A DNA stretch of 64,000 bases from contig JALJCQ010000001.1 in NCBI GenBank assembly GCA_023091665.1, positions 2,356,001-2,420,000 on the forward strand, in the 5' to 3' direction. A program made the position numbers and the translations under genes. This stretch comes from Pythium myriotylum. Taxonomy: Eukaryota > Oomycota > Peronosporomycetes > Pythiales > Pythiaceae. Positions 54,701-64,000 of this stretch are shown here, in pieces. The number at the start of each line of letters is the position of its first letter. The stretch's first letter is position 1. The notes under the pieces were generated by a model. That model was not told where the DNA came from. It searched no databases and saw only the letters and a list, made by a program, of their open reading frames with translations.

Positions 54701-55224
54701 AGCTGAAGACTCGGCATTCCCAGGTGTTTACAAGTGCACTTCGAGCGAATCCATCGGATGAGAATGACAACCTGATTGAGAACGCTGATTTGGAAGACGC
54801 AAACGATCCTTCCCGCAAATGGCGCAGAAAGAAACGTAACAAGAATTTGTTGGAGAAAACGATCGTCGAAACACAGCAAAACCCCGAGCTTCTCAACGCA
54901 TTAGTGTTGTACGTACTATCGGGCGCTAACCGAGGTGACATTCATGTCGTTCGCAATGTAGCCACAATTGGCTCGATTGTGAGCAGTGCAGATATCGAAC
55001 TAAATGATCAGTACGTGTCAAATCAGCAGGCTGTGATAGAACACCGCGAGGGGCGGTATTGGCTGTATGACACATTCAGCGAGTGGGGCACCTACGTACG
55101 ACTCGAGGAAAATCAGACAGTGCAAGTGTATCCTGGTGATGTCTTCATAGCAGGAGAAGTTGAGTTCACTTGTATGGGGTCCTTCCCAGACCGGAAGAAG
55201 ACGTCATTATGTTCCATTCAGTGA
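51775..55224 (+). CDS. Large FHA and cyclic-nucleotide-binding-domain protein
   Basis: A single exon of 1149 residues. At least three and probably four FHA folds are visible: about 125-228 (VIGRDSGDNVV, SSSGTFL), 345-445 (YTIGSSPWCDIQV), a degenerate one at 460-580, and 1050-1140 (ATIGSIVSSADIELND, YVSNQQAVIEH, SEWGTYV). Between them, residues about 600-870 look like one or two cyclic-nucleotide-binding domains (DGDPASFLFVVIDGEIEL, GSYFGEASLWG). The phosphate cassette lacks a clear Arg, so the ligand may be lost. FHA folds bind phosphothreonine. The combination suggests a signalling scaffold that reads phosphorylation and perhaps a nucleotide. I know no characterised protein with this layout. 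Met1 at 51775 is the first ATG in frame. Confidence 0.8.
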   Translation: MSRLSGSTDELSSPGGSRRSIASSDNLGDGRPEVTLTKLPRAKSFVKNRKSKGISPLNVSAVLDCDENDDESLLILNQPSTFNFRSFFQRGKSTTLLQRSNTLGAKSNEIASSSRRVRSHEELCLLLPKQAGKGGNPRKAWFISPGVIGRDSGDNVVIATKDASMDAVHAQISVDGDDYLLTDLNSSSGTFLCLSTTNRHHPQRDGYRLRVGDTVILGFGAKIVIDDLQVGEKAVRDATPTTKRHSLQARLDRRLTDQLALERNSLRLRRQNSKVMSVHIPTYSSNGTNKRVQFAEILDITKKDPNAEPMLPTADGNDYPIGSKYKRKVRKPSEPVYKELSPASVTVTISTPENPNDINSLSLPPKNQYTIGSSPWCDIQVVSDGIYAVHARVVFDGHFFVLQDLSFEENPKRKTRVLLTRATRIGRGDWLLFGKCALTVVNVYRAFREHEPDLKEVIFKCHLLRTSKRKSRRRESFLPIGFKHSHAEPFVIGKGHMCEGQLRTATLTVEQFLFQLDHGQCSLTPRFAGINQGMYFLLGRNSILHENKYKDDVIRYTSKALMLVEGSIFRVGSTEIEVTFVKLEDPGEAVTRVDEIRDNTQLLKTMPWLQQISFDRHSMENVARRAQRLDLEAGDSVYDDGDPASFLFVVIDGEIELASSMKTARRAIGGPSSLSRQGSGNHTSSLLIAGADSKNLNEKEYSVEVVRSGSYFGEASLWGSELDYAESAKALTSCQLLVLSREDICGYFSYYMDIIRPHLSYESHKDLLRRMRVCLPFCGGISYHELRIIAAKAERIYYQQDDWIVQNGEFMHKGKRRYGALLIRYGTVDVVTSDGEPVLIPSAEPDQSTFPEQVEDEQEGELKDGQEVRSAATTNVDVRPSDRSRPVEERQTWGIDTPLMLLPNEPPMFQNLKARSGAQCFYIEYSAFKDLLKESEIRSDTGRLLTIKKAAAAGQNGSPSLLRRRSTNRRSSYGTQLKTRHSQVFTSALRANPSDENDNLIENADLEDANDPSRKWRRKKRNKNLLEKTIVETQQNPELLNALVLYVLSGANRGDIHVVRNVATIGSIVSSADIELNDQYVSNQQAVIEHREGRYWLYDTFSEWGTYVRLEENQTVQVYPGDVFIAGEVEFTCMGSFPDRKKTSLCSIQ

Positions 55225-55281
55225 TAATTGCCTTCGACACAATCACAGCCGTGTTCGAGAAATAATAACTTGCCGTGTTGT

Positions 55282-56884
55282 CTAAGCTGCGCGGGGCGGT
55301 AACGCGTGGACCATCAAATGAGCCAGAGCGTCTTGACGATACTCCTGAGTTGTTCGAACATCCACGCACACCGCCCCGCGAATGGTCTGCAGGCCGCCGA
55401 CAATCGGGAGAAACTCCACATATAGTGTGGTTGCAGACTTTGGAGCCAACGCGGGGAGGTTCTGTTTAGATAACAGCAATTTTGTGATGAGACGATAGTC
55501 CACTCGTCGGGGATACCATGGGTGTTTACCTGATGTGAAACTGAGGAACAGAAAATCCCACTCATCTCTTCTTTGCGAAACTGGAGTTGGAGTTCCATTG
55601 GACGGGTGGAATGATTCTTCACCGTGATCATCGTCACAAATGGCGAACCAACGACTGCCGCTTTAGGGAGACCGTCAAGTTCGACAGTGACCTCGCTGAC
55701 CGGGTCGGACTTGCGCACCACTGGCTGACTCTGCACAGAGCCAGCTTCACCCATGGCAGTCTTCCACCCGACGTGAAGGCGTCCGAGATTCTGAGAAGGC
55801 TGACATGTAAAGACCAAGAATCGGTGGTAAGCAAGTCGCATCACAAGTTAAAGGGGAGACGTCACGCACCTGAGCAGGCACAGGATTGAATTCGGAGGAT
55901 GTCTCACTGGTTATACGGAATACGCGCTGGACCTCCTCTTGAGGATTCAACATCGTTTGCGGGCCACGCAAAAGTAGCTGCCTGACTTCCTCCATGTCAT
56001 TCAGCTTGCGCGTCGCTGCTGAATCCACGTCGAACTCACTCGAGATGAATGGGGGAGCGGGCATGAAGCGGATGCTGTCGATAAAGAGTGGAAGCTTGGA
56101 CACGTTTCGAATCTGCGCTTCGATGAGCGACTCATCTGCAGATTGCTTGGCGTGCTTGAAGCTGATCACGAGCGGGTTCTGCACGGCAAAACGGTAGAAC
56201 TTGCGTATTGACTTGGGCTCGTTCGTGACCGGATCCACATACGTAACACCGACTCGCAGCACATGATTGCCAACTTGATTCAGTGGATAGTCAACGACCA
56301 TATCGAGGCTGGTGCCAGCGGCAAGGACCTTCACCGGGTTTGGTGGCGGTGAGCGACCCGTACGCGTCATGCGGTTATCATGCAGATCTACACGGTCGTT
56401 CGCGCACTGAATATTCGCGGTCAAGCCGACATCCCGCAGATCACACGTGTACTGGTTGATGACGCTGATGTAGCTGCTAAACGTGTTGCCCAAGAAGATC
56501 TCTCTGCACGGAACAACGCCATTAGTGCTCAGCGACGTTACTTCCATTGAGATTCCCGGCGTACCCAAAACTGTCGGGAAGGATGAGCATGCTCGACATG
56601 GAAAATTCATGTTGCAGCGCTGTCGCCTCCGACAGCGTCGTTGGCATATGGGATCCGGAGTTTGGGCCGTGCGTGTACAGCTTGGGCTTGTAGAGACGCA
56701 TCACTGCGCAGCTCTCGCGTGAGTATACGGTCTGGTGGCGGCCACGTCGCAATGACCCACCTTTGAGCGTCGGCTGGATCGGTGGAGACGAACTGGAAGA
56801 AGTCGCAGAGCCAGCGGCGCCGCTACCGCTTCCCGGCGCCTGTGGGATGGCGGCGCCGCCGGCGCCTCCGTACGGGGAGCTCAT
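55282..56884 (-). CDS. TRAPPC13: TRAPP complex subunit 13 (TRAPPC13, DUF974)
   Basis: Four exons, 56884-56565, 56503-55870, 55799-55530 and 55461-55282, give 467 residues. The leader is Gly/Ala/Ser-rich. Then come VMRLYKP and the family motif LPDSFGEIFLGNTFSSYISV, formed across the first splice, which confirms it. Later LGRLHVGWKTAMGE and LAPKSATTLYVEFLP match the DUF974 C-terminal part. TRAPPC13 belongs to TRAPPIII-type tethering complexes that act as Rab1 exchange factors at the ER-Golgi interface and in autophagy. It starts 123 bp from PTH2 and ends 57 bp from the FHA gene. Confidence 0.88.
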
Positions 56885-57007
56885 TCTCGTCGTCGAAGTC
56901 TGTCGGAGGAGGATAGAGTCCCTTGTGGTGACTCGAGGTGTCCCTCTTTAGTCCCTTATGTAAGGCTGGAAATAAGGGACAAAGTGTTGGCGACCCACAG
57001 GACGAAA

Positions 57008-57736
57008 ATGCTGGACGAGCTCGCGTGGAAGTGCTCCGTGGCGTTCCTCCTGGGCGCCGCCACACATTACGTGGTGTCAGTCTACTCCCAAGGAGAGAGT
57101 CAGAGAAGTGGCGCTTCTGCTCCCGTGAGCGCGGCGTCCGGTTCGTCGTCAGAGCCCAAGACAGCGACCAGCGACGTGAACCCTCGAGACGATCAAAGCG
57201 ACGATGACGCTTCTTCCTCCGAAGAAGACTGGGAAGGCAAGGATGAGCAGAGTTGGGTGCCGCACAAGATGGTGCTATGTGTGCGTACCGACTTGAAAAT
57301 GGGCAAAGGTAATGTTGCATTCTTCTGCTGATGAGAGCTGTGTAGTAATATAGACCGGTGTAGGGAAAATCGCGGCGCAGTGCTGCCACGCGACGCTCGG
57401 TGCCTACAAACGTGCGTTGAAGCGCACACCGAATGCCGTGAAGTCTTGGGAAATGCTCGGCCAGGCGAAGGTTTGTCTCAAGGTGGACTCGGAGGAGGAG
57501 ATGATGAGTCTGGCGCAAGTCGCAGCGGACAATGGTTTGATCCATTATGTCGTGGTGAGTGTGCATCGCGAAGGTTGCTTATTCCTCTGCATTCCTTTCT
57601 AATAACGGCCAACCTTTCAATACAGGTCGACGCTGGCCGTACGCAGATCGCACCAGACTCGAAGACTGTCCTGAGCATCGGCCCTGCTCCTCTCGATGTG
57701 ATCGACGTCGTCACTGGTCACTTGAAGCTAATGTAG
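57008..57736 (+). CDS. PTRH2: Peptidyl-tRNA hydrolase 2 (PTH2/Bit1)
   Basis: Three exons (57008-57308, 57364-57554, 57626-57736) give 200 residues. A short hydrophobic N-terminal segment ([16 protein letters not shown]) followed by an acidic Ser-rich linker resembles the outer-membrane anchor of animal Bit1. The catalytic fold starts at [20 protein letters not shown], with the invariant Lys and [29 protein letters not shown] completes the site. The enzyme frees tRNA from peptidyl-tRNA that drops off ribosomes. The archaeal/eukaryotic PTH2 fold is unrelated to bacterial Pth. Confidence 0.92.
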
Positions 57737-57819
57737 AGACAGTAGGAGTCTATTTCAGAGACATCAAGAAGCTAATCAAACCCATCATTCTCTCCATCTG
57801 CCTTGATCCGCCCATCCGG

Positions 57820-59412
57820 TTACAACATCGGAAACACGTTCTCGTAGTCTTGCTCTCGTGCCTCTGGAGTTTTGATGACACCACTATGCTTCAGTCCTCG
57901 AAGAACTAGCAAAACGATCGCGATGACAACGGCCGAAGCCACGACTGTGCCGAAGATGGCGACAAGCACGTGCGACACAGGCATCGGCGAGCCGATCACC
58001 GCCCCACTGCGTGTCAACGCCTTGTAAGTCGATTTCGCGCTGTTCACACACGCCAAGTACTCGCCACGGGTCGACCACCACTTCATTGTACAGAGAATAT
58101 TCGCGCGACACTCCATGTTGTCACAAGGTGGGAGGCGGTGGGACTGAGCTTTCATGTTCCAGTAATACTCTTCCAGTAGTGATGGGTCACTCTGCATGCG
58201 CTCATATAGATCTTCGAGCGCAGTTGATGACAAGCCATCGAGGTCGTACACTCTGCTGGCTTGATAGAGCGGTTGCCACGATAGGTAAGGCGCGGTCTCG
58301 GAAATGTTGGTGCCGTGCACGGTATAATCCAGAACTTCGTAGGTATCAGGATCGTATTCCCAAACCATGAATGACGGGTTGTTACCGAAGAGAGGCGATA
58401 CAGAGCCTGAAACAAACAATGGAACTTGGTCTAGAGAGTCATCGCCTGTGAAGTCAACTGGAACCCGAAACTCCACACTGTGGACATGGCCGAAGAACTG
58501 AGCCTTTATCACGTCGGAAAAAGATCGCACAATTTCTTTGTACTTGTGGATGTAGTTTTCATGCCATTGCGGCTGGCCACCGTACGAGTCTATGAAGGGA
58601 GCGATGTGGCCAGCAATGTACGCAAAGCGAGACGCCTTCCGAAGCTCAAGCAACGTCGAGTTGAGCCACGCGAACTGGTGGAAGGGATCTTCATTGGCTG
58701 ATGTGTCCGGTACATGGCTAGGCTGCAAGATAACAAAAGTTCCAGTACAAGAGCACAACATTAGGCATTTACATTGAACTCACCGAGTATGGCACCGTAT
58801 TGAGAGTCAGCACAGCAAGCTTGTCATCAAGGTCGTAGGAAACGTATCCGCGTCTGTTGAGCCGATCGAAATTTGACTTGGAAAGCGACGTACTCCAAAC
58901 TTGAGATATCAATTCGATGGACGGATTGGCAACCTTCTCTGGGTCTGTCACGTCCATGTAGTAGTCAGGGTCTGCAAGTACCCGGTCAGTGACATTTTCA
59001 AACAACGATAACGAGGCAACGGCAACTCACTGCCATCAGCATTGCCGATGATCGCTGTAGCTTCCAGCCGTTTTTTTGAATCGATGGGATAATACCTCTC
59101 CAACGTTTTCACGTTCGTCTCTACTGCATGCTTGATGTAGTCGTCCGAGAACTCGCCGTGTGCGGCATGATCACCAGTGTACAGCACAAAGTCCGGGTTG
59201 GGCAGCACACGTTTGGCGTACTCCAGCGCAGATTCAAGCAACGCGATTGGCGCGTCAGCACCGTACCGGAAGGGGATCTCGGCAGACTCAGTGGCGTCGA
59301 AAGTGGTTGAGATGTTGAGATGCACGTCCGAGAAGTGCAGAATGCGCTTGACTTTGGCGTCGACGACTGCGACGAGCACAGCTGCACACTTCAACAGAGA
59401 CAGCAGCCTCAT
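57820..59412 (-). CDS. Acid sphingomyelinase/endopolyphosphatase-like phosphodiesterase, membrane-anchored
   Basis: Three exons, up to 59031, then 58971-58784 and 58722-57820. Starting at 59412 gives 490 residues with a signal peptide (MRLLSLLKCAAVLVAVVDA); an in-frame Met at 59436 is also possible. Metallophosphatase motifs are HFSDVHLN, YTGDHAAHGE, AGHIAPF and FFGHVHSVE. The block that reads GNHE/D in sphingomyelinases is GNAD here, so the His proposed as proton donor is Ala; yeast endopolyphosphatase Ppn1 also lacks His at this point. A Cys-containing C-terminal domain and a membrane span (VLVAIFGTVVASAVVIAIVL) follow. It likely faces the vacuole or cell surface; the substrate is open. Confidence 0.8.
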
Positions 59413-60472
59413 CTCTGCGCAGGGTAAGAGCCTCACGCGTGTCGGCGGAACTCGGACGAAGAGGGGGCTCGGGGGATATCACTTGGCCGAGATTCCTTGG
59501 CAGGCGAATGTGGGCCTTGAAGAGAGCAGGTTCTTAACGGATGAACGGACTACCAACTGATATGAGTGCAAGTGCCGCCCAAATTAGAGGGATACTACTG
59601 CCAAAAATACTGGTGAGGATGTTGAAGAGTGCTCGAGGCTGAACTGCAGCATCTCACCTGCGATCTTTCGTGGTGGAGTCGCCACGGGATCTGCAGTCAG
59701 GTACATGTGTATTGTGATTGTTGCCAATGCAGTTGCCATCGAGGCACTGCATGGGCCTTCCTCCCATCAAAGTACAGGACTGTCATCCACGATTTCAAGT
59801 CGATAGGATCAAAAGCAAAATCCCTCGTGATCTTGCTCAGCCAATTATCGTCCGACAGTGATGGCTCGCGCATGAAGCGCTCTGGCGTGTGCCTCAGACC
59901 CCACCATCGCACGAAGCTTGCCTCGCTTCGAGCCACTACAGTACCAGAACGAGGAATCGCACAACTTCAACTTGTGCGGTCATCCAGAGAAGAGCCAGGT
60001 GAGCTGCCAACAATGTCGTCGTCAGAGACGCATAGCTACGCGATGTTCTGGTTCACCGACTCCGGGAAATGTGCATCTCCTTCGGCGAGATGGAGTGGAC
60101 ACGATGGCTTCGCCTAAACGATGGGCACCGCAAAGACACGCACGGCAACTTGGGATGTCGTTGAAGCAGGTTTTCGACCAATACCATTATTTCATTCATG
60201 TTTATAACCAATGACGTCTCGTGTCGTGGACCCCGTGGCAACAAGTTGCGTCATGGCTAGTTCTTCTGTAGAGAGTGGTAGCGCTCTTGTAGAGCGAGTT
60301 GTCGATCCTTTTTCCGCCTGACGCATCGTCCACGACCCCCTCGGGAGTTGGCCCTGCATGGGGAGAAGCCGCGACGGAGCTGGAGATTTTCTGTGACGAG
60401 ATCCGCGTCGCAGTGTCTGCATTCAAGAAACAGCCACAGACCTACGAGACCGAGCCCAGCAGGCGAGCAAAC
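59413..60472. other. Intergenic region between the phosphodiesterase and the ribonuclease-kappa-like gene
   Basis: About 1.06 kb. A minus-strand frame at 59697-59936 encodes a tryptophan-rich 79-residue peptide (FVRWWGLRHTPERFMREP) that reads more like protein than chance but has no recognised family; it may be a transposon relic. A 22-codon upstream frame (ATG at 60254) precedes the next gene. Confidence 0.4.
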
Positions 60473-61078
60473 ATGGCCAAGAGCGGGAGTACGCACAGTT
60501 GCACAGGGCAGCTCCTCAGCGCGCACCGCTAACTTGCCGTGTCTCGTGCCTAGAATTCCTCTTTGGCATGATCTTCTGCTTCGCGGGGTTCATCTTCCTG
60601 GTCAGTCACGCACTGTCATGTTTACGCTGCAGCGCGCTGCGGAAACGTGGCGTCGCTGCGGAGTGTCGGTCGTAATACTGATGGTATCGGCTGGAACTGT
60701 TAGACAATTGTCGGTGCACTGCTCAAGCTTCAACCCGAGTTTATGCACAATGCCAAAAAGCCCAAGACAACCGCTACCTCGTGCTTCGAAGCAGGTTCGT
60801 ACTGAGCCCGTCAACTCGAGATCTGAGTCTCATCGGCCATAACCGCTCGCTTTTCTCCCTCAGCTGGACTGTATGCGCTCTTCACTGCGGGGTTTTACGT
60901 GCTGTATACTCGCGGGTCGCTCCACATCATCGATAGCGCGACTGTCCAGGAGGTGACCGCAAGGGAAAGATCCTACTATGAGCTTTCGGACTCGGACGAA
61001 GAACTGCCGCTCGCTTTGCACATGTCCCCGGCCGAACGAACGTACTCGCAACCGTCGTCGCTATCTCCTCGGGCATAG
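60473..61078 (+). CDS. Ribonuclease-kappa-like small membrane protein
   Basis: Four exons (60473-60488, 60554-60600, 60704-60794, 60864-61078) give 122 residues. Two membrane spans are seen: FLFGMIFCFAGFIFLTIVGA and AAGLYALFTAGFYVLYTRG, the second preceded by SCFEAAGLY. This fits the RNASEK pattern CFxAAGLY, with a lumenal loop between the spans. RNASEK is now known as a subunit (f) of the V-ATPase and is needed for endosome acidification. Here the C-terminal tail is longer (about 45 residues), acidic and Ser-rich (SDSDEELP). The first coding exon is 16 nt. All joins preserve frame and each intron has a pyrimidine-rich or CTAAC-bearing 3' part. The assignment rests on short motifs. Confidence 0.55.
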
Positions 61079-61339
61079 CCAGACAGCTCGGTCCCTGGCG
61101 ACTGGCGTGACTACAAGTGCGAATACCGCCTAGATTTTCGAGATGGCTAGTCGGGAGTGCGATACACGACCGATTGGAGACGTTGCGTCAATTTTACCAC
61201 CTGTAACATAGTGAACTTGCCATTCTCCACTGCATGGGCCAAACGTTCAGCGTTGATTTCTTCTGATCCTTCTCATTCACTCGCCCCGATTAGCTTAGCC
61301 TCCGTCCGACCATGAGCACCTCCGCACCCTCCAGTCAGC

Positions 61340-63183
61340 ATGGAGTCAGGTGATGCAAGTGTCGTTCGGCTCGCGTCGCAGCAGCGCGCCGCAGAGCCTG
61401 GCGAGCCCACGTGTGCGGTAAGATGTGTCGGCGTCGCTCTGGCAGCATGGACTCGCGTGGTAATCCTAGTGTTGCGGGCAGGTGTGTGGCCGCTTTGGCG
61501 AGTACATTTGCGACGCGACGGACGAGGACGTGTGCAGCTTGGAGTGCCGCGATGTCTGCACCAAGAACCACGCGAATGCCCTGAACTCGAAGAACGAACG
61601 TGCCCTTGATGGTACTTCGGTGGAGATGAAGCGCGCCGAAACATCGCTTGATCACGCCGAGGACTCCCAGGCTGACGCAAGGACTCGACTACAAATCCAA
61701 GTTGAACATATTGGAGAGCCAACCCATAGACCTCCTCCGTTGCTCGACTCCTTCGACTCTCTCCCTGAGGAGCTGAGGGGTAATCTTGCTGCGAGGGGCT
61801 TTCAACATCCAACCACCGTGCAGATGCAAACGATTCCTGCTGTCCTGACCGGCTCCCACGTTCTCGTGAATGCACCAACAGGAGCAGGCAAGACGGCGGC
61901 TTTCCTAGTGCCTCTGGTGATGCAAATCATGGCGGCGCGATCCGACGGGGAGGTCTCAGCCCCGTTTGCACTCGTGCTGGTGCCAGTGAGGGAGTTGGCT
62001 ATGCAGATCGAAGACGAGGCTAAGGCATTGATGAAGGGGATCGCGGAGATGAAAACAGCGCTCTTAGTCGGTGGCCTCCCTATACCACCCCAGCTTCATC
62101 GCCTTTGCCAAGGTGTACAGCTCTTGGTCGCAACACCGGGTCGGCTAGTTGAAATCCTTGTCCATCACTCTGAGGGCAAGCTGGACCAGATCCTAGACCA
62201 TGTTCGAATATGCGTCGTCGATGAAGTCGACATGATGCTCAGTGTTGGCTTCAACAGGGTTCTCGCGCAGATTGTTGGCGTTCTCTCCGCTTCGAATGTT
62301 CGCGCGCAGATGATTTTCACCAGTGCAACAATATCGGAGCATGTGGAGGAGACAGTTATGAAATGCTTGGGGGGCCACTCGGTCAAGTATATGCGGGTTA
62401 GAGTCGGGCAGAACGTTTCCAAAGGTGGGCGTGCCGGCGTGGTACTTAACGCGGATGCCCTCCACTCTGTTTTGTGGCGTGAAGAGAAGTCGAAAAAAGT
62501 CGAATTGTTTCGTTTCTTACAGGAGAATCAAGCTGGGCAAACGGTGAGTTTGCTCGTGATCACTGCATTTGATGGACTGCATTCGTTCCTGAAACTTTTA
62601 AATGCAGTTAGTTTTCGTTGATTCAAGAGCTGCTGCTGATATGCTCGCGAAGTCTATTGAGAAGCAGTGCTATCATCACACAGCGAGAAGTTTTCATGGT
62701 GGCAAGTCTCAAGAAGAGAGGCTAAAAATCCTGGAAGATTTCGTGGATGAACGAGTCCGTATTTTGGTGTCAACCAACGTATTGGGTCGAGGAATCGACT
62801 TGCTGAATGTCGACAACATCGTCATCTTTGATGCACCAAAGAAAATTACCGAATACGTGCATATAGTTGGTCGTGTTCGGCGAGGGCAATCAGGCACGGG
62901 GCTGAGTGTCGGGTCATCGACAATGTACGTGAACTCTGGTGACAAATTGATATTTCCTGATCTCGTAGATCTTTATCGAACATCTCGCCTTCATATTCCC
63001 GGAGAGGTGTACGGTACTTTGCGTGCCAGCGCCCCACAAAAGGAGCGAAAAGCTACTGCTTCGGTCGCAGTAGATGACGCAAAGCGTGCCTACCGTGTGA
63101 TTCACGATGCGAAATCTGACGGTTCGAAGCTCACATCGTTTTGGGGTCCATGGAAATCAAAAAAACGCACGAGATACGGATGA
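61340..63183 (+). CDS. DDX59: DEAD-box helicase with HIT-type zinc finger (DDX59 type)
   Basis: Three exons (61340-61417, 61482-62543, 62608-63183) give 571 residues. A zf-HIT-like finger is formed across the first splice (CAVCGRFGEYIC, DVCSLEC). This finger before the helicase core is specific to DDX59. Core motifs are HPTTVQMQTIPAVLTG (Q), APTGAGKT (I), PVREL (Ia, where Thr is Val), TPGR, DEVD (II, where Ala is Val), SAT and HIVGRVRRG (VI, with the first Arg replaced by Ile). In animals DDX59 works in cilium-related signalling and RNA metabolism. The changed residues are unusual but leave the ATP-binding Lys, Asp and Glu in place. Confidence 0.85.
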
Positions 63184-63719
63184 TTGATCTGGATGCTTGG
63201 CTCGTACTTCGAAGTGGAGCGTTTTTCACTGCAAAAAAAAAGAGAAAGTGGCACACCTTAAGGGTGGTAGGTGTTGCTCTGGGAGGAATTGCATGTGCTT
63301 CATCATGACTCATGTTTACTCTTTCAACACCGAAGTGAGCACTCGACGAAATCTCTACTAACCAGTAGGCAGGCCTGCGCTGAATCTGTTGGAGGAGATG
63401 TTTTCTTCCAAATAACCGAACGGCAACTATGAATTCAAGATTATCGGTAGGACTGAACGTTTTCAATTTGCCTCGCCCCCAACGTGAGTTTTCCTGTTAA
63501 AACTTCGCCAAGAAGCAATTCAAAGCAAATTTACTTGGCAGCTTGAAAGTTCCTCATTCGTGTGGTACACGCAAGCCCAGCGGAACAGCTCATGCTATTC
63601 TTGCCGCGCGACCAGTTCAACCGATGCAACATCAGTGAGCACGCAGGTCAGCAATAATCCCCACCAAGACTGATACCATCACGACCTCGGCAACGGCGAT
63701 TGAAACGACAGACTCCACC
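63184..63719. other. Intergenic region at the right end
   Basis: About 536 bp with an A-rich tract near 63230. No gene or RNA was recognised. Its right end likely contains the promoter or first intron of the partial gene that follows. Confidence 0.4.
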
Positions 63720-64000
63720 ATGGTGTCGACCACAGGGATTACGGGAGCTGTTTGGCAATACCAACTAGCACCACTACATGAACTACCAGATGTTGACCTA
63801 GCAGTCTCGCTCAAGTCGCGATTCGTTCACAATAGGTTCGCACACCAGGTGCTGCGCGCCGTCGCAATCTCGCCGATCACATTTGTGGCCTATATGATAT
63901 ACATGGTAACAGCGTTTATCGTCTTCTTCGTTCCAGCATCCGTTGGGAGACCTATCAGCATCGTTGGATTTGTGCTTGGTCTACCAGCCTCGATTGTTTC
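63720..64000 (+). CDS. Partial unknown membrane protein, 5' part
   Basis: An ATG at 63720 opens a frame that runs off the window, giving 93 residues. It begins MVSTTGITGAVWQYQL. Two hydrophobic segments follow (TFVAYMIYMVTAFIVFFVP and SIVGFVLGLPASIV), so a multi-span membrane protein is likely. The family is not recognised. The frame stays open upstream to about 63640 behind a possible acceptor (CACGCAG), so the gene may begin earlier with another exon. Confidence 0.5.
   Translation, partial: MVSTTGITGAVWQYQLAPLHELPDVDLAVSLKSRFVHNRFAHQVLRAVAISPITFVAYMIYMVTAFIVFFVPASVGRPISIVGFVLGLPASIV

Noticed and set aside
60254..60472. Apparent frameshifted N-terminal extension of the RNASEK-like gene
   Set aside because: Joining the 22-codon frame at 60254 to the following frame needs a one-base shift. 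The RNASEK core starts naturally at ATG 60473, so the upstream part is better read as leader with a uORF.

Overview
The window is a gene-dense stretch of an oomycete (Peronosporomycetes) nuclear chromosome. The evidence is a eukaryotic gene set (uL23, COX6A, kinesin-4, PKA regulatory subunit, TRAPPC13), many short introns of about 55-80 nt with GT...AG ends and CTAAC/CTAAT-like branch sites, and matches to the oomycete initiator (TCATTYYNCAW) 44-56 nt before the start codon of several genes. There is no sign of a plasmid, virus or complete transposon. All exon joins below were read by eye from splice signals, reading frame and family similarity; none has been checked against transcripts.

1-1322: the 3' end of a striatin-type WD40 gene, then uL23 on the other strand. 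1668-10962: the most striking region, seven intronless same-strand paralogues of the FSH1/OVCA2 serine hydrolase family. Six of the seven end in a peroxisomal PTS1-like tripeptide (AKL, ARL or SRL). They fall into two subfamilies and are interrupted by a 2.3 kb gene-free gap with a GA microsatellite and a 72-bp repeat.

11102-26711: a TPLATE (TSET adaptor complex) subunit, a polytopic TMEM181/Wntless-like protein fused to a class 3 lipase, a small ankyrin protein, cysteine dioxygenase, COX6A with an exact 176-bp tandem duplication of its 3' end, a membrane-anchored ubiquitin-like protein resembling Dsc3/TMUB, and a KIF4-type chromokinesin.

26857-43041: a USP47-type deubiquitinase, a BED zinc finger fused to a PTPS-III-like pterin enzyme, mitochondrial HslV, the PKA regulatory subunit, EFG1, an AGC kinase with PDZ and IRE-type zinc finger, and an HDHD2-type HAD phosphatase.

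43841-64000: a single-chain tandem Kir potassium channel, a Dbp2/DDX5 helicase with one very long intron, an unknown acidic protein with a probable lipid anchor, a large FHA plus cyclic-nucleotide-binding protein, TRAPPC13, peptidyl-tRNA hydrolase 2, an acid sphingomyelinase/endopolyphosphatase-like membrane enzyme, a ribonuclease-kappa-like small membrane protein, a DDX59-type helicase, and the 5' part of an unknown membrane protein.

Most genes are unrelated housekeeping or signalling genes packed head-to-head or tail-to-tail with 57-500 bp between them. The FSH1 array is the only locus where neighbours clearly belong together. I infer a set of peroxisomal (thio)esterases that has expanded and diversified in place.
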